From an uncultured Flaviramulus sp. (GTDB lineage Bacteria > Bacteroidota > Bacteroidia > Flavobacteriales > Flavobacteriaceae): DNA of 64,000 nt. This document shows positions 52,637 to 61,445 of this stretch, piece by piece (within the stretch, counting starts at the first letter, position 1; each line of letters begins with the position of its first letter). The translations under genes were made by a program, and so were the position numbers. The notes beneath the pieces were generated by a model. That model saw nothing but the letters and a program-made list of their open reading frames with translations. It made no database searches and was not told the DNA's origin. Location: the NCBI GenBank assembly GCA_947495125.1, contig CANLXL010000002.1:558001-622000 (forward strand). Reading direction: 5' to 3'.

Positions 52637-53175
52637 TCTTTAGTTAAATAGGATTCGATTTTTTTTACCGCGATATGATAGGATGCCTTTAACGCGCCCT
52701 CACTAGTCTCTAAAATATCTGACATATCTTTATATTTTATGTCTTCAAAATACTTCATATTGAATATAAGTTGCTGCTTTGGTGGCAACGTATTAATAGC
52801 CTCCTGTAATTTTATTTGAATTTCACCACCTTCAAAATATACGTCGGAAGTTAAATTATTGATGGCCAATTGTTGTACTTCTTCGCTCGTGACTTGCAGT
52901 CGCTTTGCATTTTTATTAATGAATGTTATAGATTCGTTTGTGGCGATACGATACATCCAAGAATACAACTTACTATCTCCTTTAAAGTTATTAATATTTT
53001 TGTAAATCTTAATGAACGTGTTTTGGAGCACGTCATCAGCGTCTTCATGGGATTTCACAATATTTCGAATATGCCAATACAAACGCTCTTTATAAAGCGT
53101 TATTAGGGCTCTAAAAGCTGACTCTCTATGGGTTTCAGATTTTAGTTGTTCTAATAATTGTACTTCGTCAGTCAC
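52633..53175 (-). CDS. ECF-type RNA polymerase sigma factor (second circuit)
   Basis: A sigma-70 ECF protein with region 2 (HEDADDVLQNTFIKIYKNINNFKG, then YSWMYRIATNESITFINKN) and region 4 (LPPKQQLIFNMKYFEDIKYKDMSDILETSEGALKASYHIAVKKI). I chose the GTG at 53173-53175 (VTDEVQLLEQLKS), giving 180 residues. The longer frame starts at a GTG at 53199 that overlaps the proposed -10 box, and family members begin at about this position. Triad: this gene, the one-helix protein, the Spy-like sensor. It is convergent with the first circuit's block. Confidence 0.87.
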   Translation of the reverse strand: MTDEVQLLEQLKSETHRESAFRALITLYKERLYWHIRNIVKSHEDADDVLQNTFIKIYKNINNFKGDSKLYSWMYRIATNESITFINKNAKRLQVTSEEVQQLAINNLTSDVYFEGGEIQIKLQEAINTLPPKQQLIFNMKYFEDIKYKDMSDILETSEGALKASYHIAVKKIESYLTKD

Positions 53176-53189
53176 AAAAATACTTTGGT

Positions 53190-53220
53190 GTTTAGACACA
53201 TAAATATACTAAAAGTTTAA
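53190..53220 (-). promoter_or_regulatory. Second-circuit promoter before the sigma gene
   Basis: On the minus strand TTAAACTTTTA followed by TATGTGTCTAAAC, identical in spacing to the copy at 52606-52636. The shared bases are TTAAAC-(C/T)TTTA and TATGTGTCT. The -10 half resembles the CATCTAAA of the first circuit (NNTCTAAA). Confidence 0.62.
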
Positions 53221-53410
53221 ATGAATATATTGAATATTTATTTGAAACCTAATAAGCTCATAAACAACACTCTAAAAACACTTAATCGATTAAGTGCGTA
53301 TTAAATACGATAAAATGCATATTTTTCTTGTGAGAAAGCTTTATTTGTTTTATGTTTGTATCAGAAACCTACTTATGTTGCTGGTCGTCCCCAAGTCTAG
53401 CAATGGACAA

Positions 53411-53447
53411 AAAAAAAGGATAGAAGCCCAAATCTCTATCCTTTTTT
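53411..53447 (-). terminator. Terminator of the MsbA-like gene
   Basis: GGATAGA (53418-53424) and TCTATCC (53435-53441) with flanking runs of A and T. It is 20 bases past the stop of the ABC exporter gene on the minus strand; the A run on the left acts as its U tract. Confidence 0.8.
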
Positions 53448-53467
53448 AGTTTTATAGGTTTTCTTAT

Positions 53468-55333
53468 TTATTCTAAACTTTGCATATCTACTAATTTTTT
53501 GTAGACACCATTTTTTAGAATTAATGCTTCGTGTTTACCTTGTTCAACAATTTCGCCTTTCTTTAAAACAACAATCTCATCGGCATTTTGAATGGTAGAC
53601 AGTCTATGCGCAATGACTATAGAGGTTCTGTTTTTCATCATGTTTTCAAGAGCTTCCTGAACAATTCTTTCACTTTCGGTGTCTAGGGCCGAAGTGGCTT
53701 CATCTAAAATCATAATAGGCGGGCTTTTAAGAACGGCACGAGCAATACTTAAACGTTGTTTTTGCCCCCCGGAGATTTTGGTTCCAGAATCACCAATATT
53801 AAAATGAATACCTCCTTTTAGATCTTTTACAAACTCCCAGGCGTTGGCAACTTTTAAGGCTTTAATAATATCTTCATCAGTTGCATTAGAATTATCATTA
53901 CCTAATTTTAAATTGTTTTGAATACTATCGTTAAACAAAATAGCATCTTGAGTAACAATGCCTAATTTATTTCGAAGGGACTCTGTGGTCAAATCACGAA
54001 TATCAATACCATCTATTAATATGGCTCCATCGTTGACATCGTAAAAACGAGTGATTAGATTCGCAATAGTAGATTTTCCGCTCCCGGATTGGCCAACAAA
54101 TGCTACCATTTTTCCTTTCGGAATAATTAGCGAAAAATCCTTTAGTACATAGTCTTCTTCATATTTAAATGAAACATTTTTGAATTCTATTTCAGAATCA
54201 AATCCCTCTTTAACAATAGCATTTTCTTTATCTTTTAAAGGATTTGGAGTGTCAATAATTTCCTGAATTCTTTCGGCAGCTGCTCCTCCCTTTTTGATAT
54301 TGTAAAGCCCTCTGGAAATAGCTTTTGCCGGTGTTAGTATATTATACGATAATCCCATATATACAAGAAAGGTACTGCCGTCTAATAATGAGTTTGTGTC
54401 ACCACTAAGTACTAAACTTCCGCCATACCACAAAATAATTGCTATCATACAAATACCTAAAAATTCACTTGTAGGAGATGCTAAATTTTGACGGTTCAAT
54501 AGTTTGTTCGAAAAATGATAGAACCGAGATGTTGATTCTTGAAATTTTTCGTTGAATTTATCTTCAGCATTAAAACCTTTTATAATACGCAATCCAGTTA
54601 AGGTTTCTTCTAAAGTAGATAAAAAAGTACCTTGTTCTTTTTGTACACGATCCGATTTTCGTTTTAAGCTTTTACCAATCATAGAAATGATCCAGCCCAT
54701 TATGGGAATAAAAACAAATACGAATAAGGTTAGTTGCGGACTAATTATCAGCATTGCTGTTATCGTAAAAATAATCATTAAAGGCTCCCTGACGATAAGT
54801 TCTAGAACCGATAAAAATGAATACTGTAAATCCAGTACATCACTTGTAACTCTTGCCAGAATATCACCTTTACGTTGTTCGGAAAAGTAGGAAAGCGGAA
54901 GTTCGATTGTTTTTTTATAAACCCGATTTCTAAGATCTCTAATCACGCCGTTTCTAAGAAATACCAAAAAATAATTGGCTAAATACCCGGATAGGTTTTT
55001 TAATAAAAACATGATAATAATTAAGCCGATAACAAAGGTGAGTGCTTTAGAGCTATCGCCGCCCGTGAATTGGTACATTATAAATTCTAAATACCCCTCG
55101 GCATAGTCGCCTATTTTTGTTAAATCTTCATAGATTGGTTTTACGGGAGGAGCAATATCTATTAGGTTCCCCGCGGAATCCACATTCTTCTTAAAGATAA
55201 CATCTAGCATTGGCTTCAGTGCAACAAAAGACAAGGTCCCAAATAAAGCGAAAAAGATGTTTGAAATGATGTGTCCGATAGCATACCGTTTATACGGTTT
55301 CGCATACCGCAGAATATTTAAAAAATGATTCAT
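53468..55333 (-). CDS. MsbA-like ABC exporter
   Basis: A 621-residue half-transporter with six membrane helices (about 20-330) and one ATPase domain. All motifs are canonical: Walker A GQSGSGKST, signature ISGGQKQR, Walker B IMILDEATS and the H-loop IAHRLST. It resembles lipid or lipid A flippases and multidrug exporters. Its start shares one base with the stop of the phosphosugar mutase gene (TAATG), so the two are coupled. It contrasts with the degenerate ABC domain at 4855-6522. Confidence 0.92.
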   Translation of the reverse strand: MNHFLNILRYAKPYKRYAIGHIISNIFFALFGTLSFVALKPMLDVIFKKNVDSAGNLIDIAPPVKPIYEDLTKIGDYAEGYLEFIMYQFTGGDSSKALTFVIGLIIIMFLLKNLSGYLANYFLVFLRNGVIRDLRNRVYKKTIELPLSYFSEQRKGDILARVTSDVLDLQYSFLSVLELIVREPLMIIFTITAMLIISPQLTLFVFVFIPIMGWIISMIGKSLKRKSDRVQKEQGTFLSTLEETLTGLRIIKGFNAEDKFNEKFQESTSRFYHFSNKLLNRQNLASPTSEFLGICMIAIILWYGGSLVLSGDTNSLLDGSTFLVYMGLSYNILTPAKAISRGLYNIKKGGAAAERIQEIIDTPNPLKDKENAIVKEGFDSEIEFKNVSFKYEEDYVLKDFSLIIPKGKMVAFVGQSGSGKSTIANLITRFYDVNDGAILIDGIDIRDLTTESLRNKLGIVTQDAILFNDSIQNNLKLGNDNSNATDEDIIKALKVANAWEFVKDLKGGIHFNIGDSGTKISGGQKQRLSIARAVLKSPPIMILDEATSALDTESERIVQEALENMMKNRTSIVIAHRLSTIQNADEIVVLKKGEIVEQGKHEALILKNGVYKKLVDMQSLE

Positions 55334-57063
55334 TAAATAAGTTTCATATCCTTTAAAATAGTTTCTGCTTTGGCATCAAGTTGCTCTTCGGTTTCTTTAA
55401 AACCTTCCACCGATCGCAGTTTGGTGTTTACACTAACATAGAATTTTATTTTGGGCTCGGTACCACTTGGCCTCAAGGCAATTTGGCTACCATCTTCCGT
55501 ATAATAGATAAGGACATTCGATTTAGGAATATCGATTGCAGTTTCTTCACCGGTAATCATGTTTTTTGAAATGGATAAGTCGTAATCTTCGAACTTAACA
55601 ACTTTTGATCCATTTACAATCTTCAATGGGTTCTCTCTAGCATCAATCATCATTTGAGTAATTTCCTCTGCACCTTCAATACCCTTTTTTGTTAAAGAAA
55701 TCAATCGTTCTTTGTAAAATCCATGTTCTAAATACAATTGAATGAGATCATTATAAAAAGAGCTGCCATTTGCTTTTGCCTGAGCCGCAATTTCACAGGC
55801 CAATAGGGTGGAGGTTACCGCATCTTTATCACGTACAAAATCACCAACCATATAACCGAAACTTTCTTCACCACCACCAATAAAATTAAGCTCCGGGAAA
55901 TCGTGAATTAATTTGGCAATCCATTTAAATCCGGTAAGTACAATTTTACTTTCAACTTTATAGGCGTCTGCCAATTTGTTCAACATGGGCGTCGATACAA
56001 TCGTCGATGCAATAAATTCTTTTCCTTGTATCTTATTTTGAATTTTCCATTGTTTCAGTAAGAAATCGGTCATCATCACCATCGTTTGATTTCCGTTAAG
56101 CAGTTGCATTTGGTTTTCAGCATTTCTAACGGCAATACCTAAACGGTCACTATCGGGATCGGTACCAATAACAATATCTGCCTGTACTTCTTCAGCCAGA
56201 TCTAAGGCCATTTTTAAGGCTGCCGGTTCTTCCGGGTTTGGCGATGCTACCGTTGGAAAATCACCATTTGGAGCTTCTTGTTCTTTCACGATATAGACAT
56301 TTTTATATCCTGCTCGTTTTAATGTTTCCGGAACCGCTGTAATTGAAGTACCATGAAGCGATGTGAAAACGATAGTTAAATTATCTTTCGCCGCCTCAGG
56401 CGTATTAAAACTTCCATTATGTACCGAGGCATCGATAAATACATCGTCGACATCCTCACCTATAGCATGAATGAGGTTTTCATTTGGTTCAAATTTAATG
56501 TCGGCATAATCTAAATCGTTAATGATTTGAATAACGGTGCTATCATGAGGAGGAACCAACTGTCCACCATCTTGCCAATACACTTTATAACCGTTGTATT
56601 CCGGCGGATTATGAGAGGCTGTTAAAACAATCCCACAATGACAGTTTAAATGTTTCAGCGCAAAAGATAATTCAGGAGTCGTACGCAAATCTTCAAACAA
56701 ATAAACTTCAATATGATTTGCAGAAAATACATTAGCTACAATTTTGGCCAAAGATTTACTATTGTGTCTACAATCATAAGCAATCGCAACTTTAGGTGTT
56801 TCACCTGGAAACGATTGATGTAAATAGTCACTTAAGCCCTGTGTGTTTTTACCCAGAGTGTACTTATTTATCCTGTTGGTGCCAACGCCCATAATGCCAC
56901 GCATCCCCCCGGTACCAAACTCTAAGTCTTTATAAAAACTCTCTTGGATGTCTTTCGGGTTGTTTGCAATACTATCCTTAATAATAGTTTGTGTTTCTTC
57001 ATCAAAAGTAGGTGTTAACCAGGTATTGATTCTTTCTAAAATTTTAGGTTCAATGTAAATCAT
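55333..57063 (-). CDS. Phospho-sugar mutase (phosphoglucomutase/phosphomannomutase type)
   Basis: A 576-residue alpha-D-phosphohexomutase. The active-site Ser is in [18 protein letters not shown] (about residue 145-162), the metal loop is DPDSDRLG (about 303-310), the sugar loop is [10 protein letters not shown] and the phosphate loop is [23 protein letters not shown] near residue 50 is typical of the bacterial PgcA-type branch. It interconverts 1- and 6-phosphosugars for sugar nucleotides and glycogen. Confidence 0.92.
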   Translation of the reverse strand: MIYIEPKILERINTWLTPTFDEETQTIIKDSIANNPKDIQESFYKDLEFGTGGMRGIMGVGTNRINKYTLGKNTQGLSDYLHQSFPGETPKVAIAYDCRHNSKSLAKIVANVFSANHIEVYLFEDLRTTPELSFALKHLNCHCGIVLTASHNPPEYNGYKVYWQDGGQLVPPHDSTVIQIINDLDYADIKFEPNENLIHAIGEDVDDVFIDASVHNGSFNTPEAAKDNLTIVFTSLHGTSITAVPETLKRAGYKNVYIVKEQEAPNGDFPTVASPNPEEPAALKMALDLAEEVQADIVIGTDPDSDRLGIAVRNAENQMQLLNGNQTMVMMTDFLLKQWKIQNKIQGKEFIASTIVSTPMLNKLADAYKVESKIVLTGFKWIAKLIHDFPELNFIGGGEESFGYMVGDFVRDKDAVTSTLLACEIAAQAKANGSSFYNDLIQLYLEHGFYKERLISLTKKGIEGAEEITQMMIDARENPLKIVNGSKVVKFEDYDLSISKNMITGEETAIDIPKSNVLIYYTEDGSQIALRPSGTEPKIKFYVSVNTKLRSVEGFKETEEQLDAKAETILKDMKLI

Positions 57064-57170
57064 AAATCATTTAATATATGACAAAAATAAGCATTTCAAT
57101 AAATTGTAAAGACGTTTTTTAAGCAGTAAATATGATATTTGTCGCTAAAACGTTTTAGTCACGAACAGGA

Positions 57171-58121
57171 TTAAGTAAAATTCAATGCTTCTCTAACAGC
57201 ATAACGATTTTTATCCTGTTTGCTACGCAGTACGATCTCACCTAAAAATCCGGCAATAAAAAATTGTGTACCAATAATCATGGTGGACAATGCGATGTAA
57301 AATTGAGGACGTTGTGTTATGAGTCGCCCTGTAGGGTTCAAAAATAGTTTGTCGATGCCTAAATAGAGCGCAAATCCAAATCCTAAGGCAAACATAATAA
57401 CGCCCAAAGCTCCAAATAAATGCATCGGGCGCTTGCCAAAGCGAGATAAAAACCAAATGGTAATGAGATCTAAAAAACCATGTATAAAGCGATTGATACC
57501 AAATTTTGTTTCACCATATTTTCTAGCTTGATGCTGAACAACTTTTTCACCGATTTTAGTAAAACCTGCATTTTTGGATAATACCGGAATATAACGATGC
57601 ATTTCGCCATTAACATCGATGTTCTTTACAACCTCGAGCTTATATGCCTTAAGACCACAGTTGAAATCGTGCAGTTTAACACCCGATGTTCTTCTGGCGG
57701 CCCAGTTAAATAGTTTTGAAGGTAGATTTTTAGACAGTATGGCATCGTAGCGCTTTTTTTTCCAACCGGAAACCAAATCCAAACCATCCTTAACGATCAT
57801 GTTATAGAGCTCCGGAATTTCGTCCGGGTTATCTTGTAAGTCGGCATCCATGGTTATAATCACATCTCCAGTAGCTTTTTCAAATCCTGCATGTAACGCC
57901 TGAGACTTCCCAAAGTTTTTAAAAAAACGAATGCCTTTTACCTGATGGTTTTCTGAAGACAATCGCGAAATAACTTGCCATGAATCATCAGTGCTACCAT
58001 CATCAATAAAAATAATTTCATATGAAAAATGATTGGATTGCATAACGCGTGCAATCCAATCATGTAATTCTGTTAAGGAGTCTTGTTCGTTAAGTAGTGG
58101 TATAACTACAGATATGTTCAT
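57171..58121 (-). CDS. GT2 glycosyltransferase, dolichol-phosphate mannosyltransferase-like
   Basis: A 316-residue protein. The GT2 catalytic domain (about 1-220) has IDDGSTDDSW and the metal motif DADLQDNPDE. Two membrane helices follow (about 235-255 and 275-295, including FGALGVIMFALGFGFALYLG). This is the DPM1/ArnC/GtrB architecture; it probably transfers a sugar from a nucleotide donor to a polyprenyl phosphate at the inner membrane. It is upstream of the phosphosugar mutase gene and downstream of the DUF4199 gene. Confidence 0.9.
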   Translation of the reverse strand: MNISVVIPLLNEQDSLTELHDWIARVMQSNHFSYEIIFIDDGSTDDSWQVISRLSSENHQVKGIRFFKNFGKSQALHAGFEKATGDVIITMDADLQDNPDEIPELYNMIVKDGLDLVSGWKKKRYDAILSKNLPSKLFNWAARRTSGVKLHDFNCGLKAYKLEVVKNIDVNGEMHRYIPVLSKNAGFTKIGEKVVQHQARKYGETKFGINRFIHGFLDLITIWFLSRFGKRPMHLFGALGVIMFALGFGFALYLGIDKLFLNPTGRLITQRPQFYIALSTMIIGTQFFIAGFLGEIVLRSKQDKNRYAVREALNFT

Positions 58122-58159
58122 TGGTGAATTTCAAAATTTATTATTCAAAAATAATGAAA

Positions 58160-58693
58160 TTATTCCGTGTCTGGGTCAGTTTTTTTTACGACTAAGGCTA
58201 CTATAAGACCAACGATACTAAATCCGATTAATTGAAAAGCCAAGGATTGTAATATACTTCCTATTGAAAACATGTTCTCTTGAGCTTCTAATTTATCAAC
58301 TGTTTCCGCTATAGCGTCCTCCGGAGCTCCAAAGTTACGCATCATCTCAACCTGAGAATCCATAATTTTCTGTTTTAATGTAATCGCTGCATCCGGATCT
58401 ACAACATTAAAAATGATGGCGCTAACGATAGTACTAATAATTAACCCAATAGCTATGGCAATAAAATAGGACGAGAATGCTTCCTTAAAACTAATAAAGC
58501 CATTTTGAATACTTTTTGATTTCATTGAGGACACAATGCCAAAAACAATGATGGCAATTAAAAGTCCGATTCCCCACCACCATTTAGTAAATAAATCGAG
58601 GCTAACAGCATAGGCTATGACTGTCGTTAGAGAAAGAAATGCACCCAAATAAAGACCATGGTTTATTGCAGATGTTTTAGTTTGATTTTCCAT
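58160..58693 (-). CDS. DUF4199-family membrane protein
   Basis: A 177-residue membrane protein with four helices (about 14-30, 36-54, 70-92 and 145-167). The stretch ISFKEAFSSYFIAIAIGLIIST, a periplasmic loop and KKTDPDTE at the end are typical of DUF4199, a Bacteroidetes family with no known function. It is the first gene of the run DUF4199, GT2 transferase, phosphosugar mutase, MsbA-like, all on the minus strand. It is divergent from the L31 gene. Confidence 0.82.
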   Translation of the reverse strand: MENQTKTSAINHGLYLGAFLSLTTVIAYAVSLDLFTKWWWGIGLLIAIIVFGIVSSMKSKSIQNGFISFKEAFSSYFIAIAIGLIISTIVSAIIFNVVDPDAAITLKQKIMDSQVEMMRNFGAPEDAIAETVDKLEAQENMFSIGSILQSLAFQLIGFSIVGLIVALVVKKTDPDTE

Positions 58694-58782
58694 ATTATGA
58701 TATTTAATGTGTTAGTTGCTTGGTTAGTATTCAAATATAATAAAACGTTACACAAAGGTTTAAAATAAAATTTATTAAAAAG

Positions 58783-58814
58783 TATTGCTCATTTATAAAA
58801 AATACTTAAATTTG
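58783..58814 (+). promoter_or_regulatory. Promoter of the L31 gene
   Basis: ATTG (58783-58786) as the -33 element and TAAATTTG (58807-58814) as the -7 element, 20 bases apart, match the Bacteroidetes housekeeping consensus TTTG-N19-TAnnTTTG. GCA follows the -7 element, as often seen. The start codon is at 58852. Confidence 0.75.
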
Positions 58815-58851
58815 CAGCTCCAAAATTGTAAAGAATAAAAAGCGTTTAGCG

Positions 58852-59103
58852 ATGAGAAAAGGTATACATCCAGAAAATTATAGATTAGTAGCATTTAAAG
58901 ACATGTCTAACGATGATGTTTTTTTAACGAAATCTACTGCAGATACTAACGAAACTTTAGAAGTTGATGGTGTTGAGTATCCGCTTGTAAAAATGGAAAT
59001 TTCAAGAACGTCACATCCATATTATACCGGTAAATCTAAATTGGTAGATACTGCCGGACGTATTGATAAGTTTAAAACAAAATACGCTAAGTTTAAGAAA
59101 TAA
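58852..59103 (+). CDS. rpmE2: 50S ribosomal protein L31, type B
   Basis: An 83-residue protein beginning [21 protein letters not shown], the type B L31 pattern. It has no zinc-binding cysteines, which is normal for type B. The [12 protein letters not shown] stretch and the basic C terminus (KTKYAKFKK) are also conserved. It is a single-gene unit with a strong promoter and a strong terminator. Confidence 0.96.
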   Translation: MRKGIHPENYRLVAFKDMSNDDVFLTKSTADTNETLEVDGVEYPLVKMEISRTSHPYYTGKSKLVDTAGRIDKFKTKYAKFKK

Positions 59104-59125
59104 TTTAGCAATAATACTATATTTT

Positions 59126-59159
59126 AAGCCTTTCATTTTTATGAAAGGCTTTTTTTTTA
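59126..59159 (+). terminator. Terminator of the L31 gene
   Basis: AAGCCTTTCAT and ATGAAAGGCTT pair around a four-base loop and are followed by a run of eight or nine T. This is a textbook intrinsic terminator, about 20 bases past the stop. Confidence 0.92.
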
Positions 59160-59272
59160 GTAAATTTTTGAATGTTCTCGAACACAATTTTGAGTACCGA
59201 TTTTTATGACTAATTGTTTGTATAAATCCTCAATTGAATGTCTATATTTACAGCGTTGAAACCAATATTTAT

Positions 59273-60448
59273 ATGAATTATATTCTTTTTGATGGCCCCT
59301 CTCGTAATGATTTATTACCATTTACTTATACACGACCTGTTGCAGATATTAGAATTGGAATATTGACCATTAGAGAAAAATGGGAAGCATTTTTAGGGTC
59401 TACCATAACCACAGTTACTGAAGATTATTTAGCCGATAAATACCCCATGGTTGAAATGGCTGAAAACATAATGATTAATGCCTCATATCTTCCTAATGAC
59501 ACCCTAGTAAGTCTTATTAAAGACCTCAAAGAGAATCAAGCCATTTTTAAAGGAGATGATCTTATTGCTTTTTATACAAAGGAAGCTCAGGATGATATAG
59601 ATTTTAATACTTATGAAGCTATAGCACATAATACAGAGAGTATTAAAATTGAAAATACATGGGATATATTTTCTAAGAATGGTGCGGCTATTGACGAAGA
59701 TTTTAAACTGATTACAAAGAACAGGAAGTCACAACCCATTCCGTCAAGTAATAATATCATAGCTCCAGAAAATATTTTTATAGAAGAGGGTGCGTCTCTT
59801 GAGTTTACAACGCTTAATGCCAGTAGTGGTCCAATTTACATTGGTAAGAATTCTGAAATCATGGAAGGCGCATTGATTCGCGGACCATTGGCATTGTGTA
59901 ATGATGCAGGCATAAAATTAGGCACTAAAATTTATGGGCCAACGACTATTGGTCCATATAGCAAAGTAGGAGGAGAGATTAAAAATTCTGTTATTTTTGA
60001 AAACTCTAATAAAGGACATGAAGGCTATTTAGGCAATTCGGTGGTTGGAGAGTGGTGTAATATAGGGGCCGATTCTAATAATTCCAATCTTAAAAATAAT
60101 TATGCCGAAGTACGTCTGTGGAACTATAATACGGAAGGGTTTGCCAGAACAGGGCTTCAATTTTGTGGATTGATGATGGGAGATCATAGTAAATGTGGTA
60201 TAAACACAATGTTTAATACGGGGACGGTAGTTGGTGTAAGTGCTAATATTTTTGGTAGCGGCTTTCCCAGAAATTTTATACCAAGCTTTAGCTGGGGAGG
60301 TCACTCAGGATTTACAACCTATTTAACCAAAAAGGCTTTTGAAGTTGCTAATGTGGTGATGTCCAGACGAGGATTAGAATTAACCAAGCAAGAAGCAGAC
60401 ATATTGCAGCACGTATTTGATGAGACTAAAAAGTTTAGACGAGAGTAA
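59273..60448 (+). CDS. GlmU-family sugar-phosphate nucleotidyltransferase-like protein
   Basis: A 391-residue protein starting at the ATG at 59273 (MNYILFDGPSRNDLLPFTYTRPVADIRIG), the family's usual beginning; an upstream ATG in the same frame adds 13 unlike residues. The N-terminal half is a divergent nucleotidyltransferase domain. The C-terminal half is a left-handed beta-helix with hexapeptide repeats (for example IYIGKNSEIMEGALIRGP, then GPTTIGPYSKVGGEI). It is the Bacteroidetes GlmU-like group, likely in UDP-sugar synthesis, but without a proven substrate. Confidence 0.88.
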   Translation: MNYILFDGPSRNDLLPFTYTRPVADIRIGILTIREKWEAFLGSTITTVTEDYLADKYPMVEMAENIMINASYLPNDTLVSLIKDLKENQAIFKGDDLIAFYTKEAQDDIDFNTYEAIAHNTESIKIENTWDIFSKNGAAIDEDFKLITKNRKSQPIPSSNNIIAPENIFIEEGASLEFTTLNASSGPIYIGKNSEIMEGALIRGPLALCNDAGIKLGTKIYGPTTIGPYSKVGGEIKNSVIFENSNKGHEGYLGNSVVGEWCNIGADSNNSNLKNNYAEVRLWNYNTEGFARTGLQFCGLMMGDHSKCGINTMFNTGTVVGVSANIFGSGFPRNFIPSFSWGGHSGFTTYLTKKAFEVANVVMSRRGLELTKQEADILQHVFDETKKFRRE

Positions 60449-60530
60449 TAACTTTACCTTATTGTGTTGTTGTTAGTTGTAATTCGTTTTTAATCAAATT
60501 GTTATATTTGTTTGAATTAACATCTAAAGT

Positions 60531-61445
60531 ATGATAAGGGCACTTTATGTTTTAATCTTTTTCATTGGACTTTCAGCATATTCTCAAGTAGAAAAATATC
60601 GCATTACAAATTTGAAAATCAACAATGAGAACCCTCATTTTGGTTTAATGCAGCTTTCAGATCATGAAATTATATTCACGTCATATCGTTTAACCCGAAG
60701 GGGCAAAGTAAAGTACTTTGCGGGAAACCCTCTTTTGACCATTTTTAAAGCCGAATTGACCAATGATGGTCAAATGTTAAATGCAAAACCTATATTAATA
60801 GACCCGGATCAAAATATTAGGCACGTTACCAGTGCAACGATGTCTTCGGATGGTAAGCGCTTATATTTAACGACTAATTATACAGAAAAGGATAGACCCG
60901 ACGGTCATTTTAAAGCCACTAACTTTCATATTAAAGTAGGAGCATATAAAGAAGGCGTTGGATGGTCAAACTTTAAAGTACTACCATTTTGCCAGCCTAA
61001 ATACTCGTATGCTCATCCCGCTTTAAGCAGTGACGGTAAAGTCTTGTATTTTATAGCTAATATTAGAGGTGGTAAAGAAACAACCAAAGGAGGATCCGAT
61101 ATTTTTAAAGTTAATATTTTGGAAAACGGCGATTTTAGCGAGCCTGAAAACCTAGGGAGTATGGTAAATTCGTATAGCAGGGAAATGTTTCCTTTTATAA
61201 GTGATGATGATACCTTGTATTTTGCTTCAAACAGACCGGGAGGTTATGGAGGGTTTGATATTTATAAAAGTATATTGAATGCAGATGGTACTTATAAAAA
61301 GGCCGTAAAAATGCCTAAACCTATCAATAGTGCTAAAGATGATTTTTCCTTAATTATAAATGCAAACACTAAAGCGGGTTATTTTTCTTCAAAAAGAGCA
61401 AAAGGGAAAGGGGACGATGATATTTATTACTTTACTGCGGAATAG
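60531..61445 (+). CDS. Exported PD40 (WD40-like) beta-propeller protein
   Basis: A 304-residue protein with a signal peptide (about 1-18, SAYSQ). It has PD40 repeats with the usual pattern SSDGKRLYLTTNY, SSDGKVLYFIAN, DDDTLYFASNRPGGYGGFDIYKS. Such repeats are found in OmpA-type envelope proteins and gliding or type IX-related proteins of Bacteroidetes, but no OmpA domain is present here. The function is unknown. It converges on and overlaps the next gene's end by 14 bases (61432-61445). Confidence 0.83.
   Translation: MIRALYVLIFFIGLSAYSQVEKYRITNLKINNENPHFGLMQLSDHEIIFTSYRLTRRGKVKYFAGNPLLTIFKAELTNDGQMLNAKPILIDPDQNIRHVTSATMSSDGKRLYLTTNYTEKDRPDGHFKATNFHIKVGAYKEGVGWSNFKVLPFCQPKYSYAHPALSSDGKVLYFIANIRGGKETTKGGSDIFKVNILENGDFSEPENLGSMVNSYSREMFPFISDDDTLYFASNRPGGYGGFDIYKSILNADGTYKKAVKMPKPINSAKDDFSLIINANTKAGYFSSKRAKGKGDDDIYYFTAE

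Noticed and set aside
57132-57145. ATGATATTTGTCGC upstream of the phosphosugar mutase gene, like the FNR-type boxes
   Set aside because: Only the left half-site is intact, it lies about 70 bases from the start with no matching -7 element at the right spacing, and the gene has no oxygen link.
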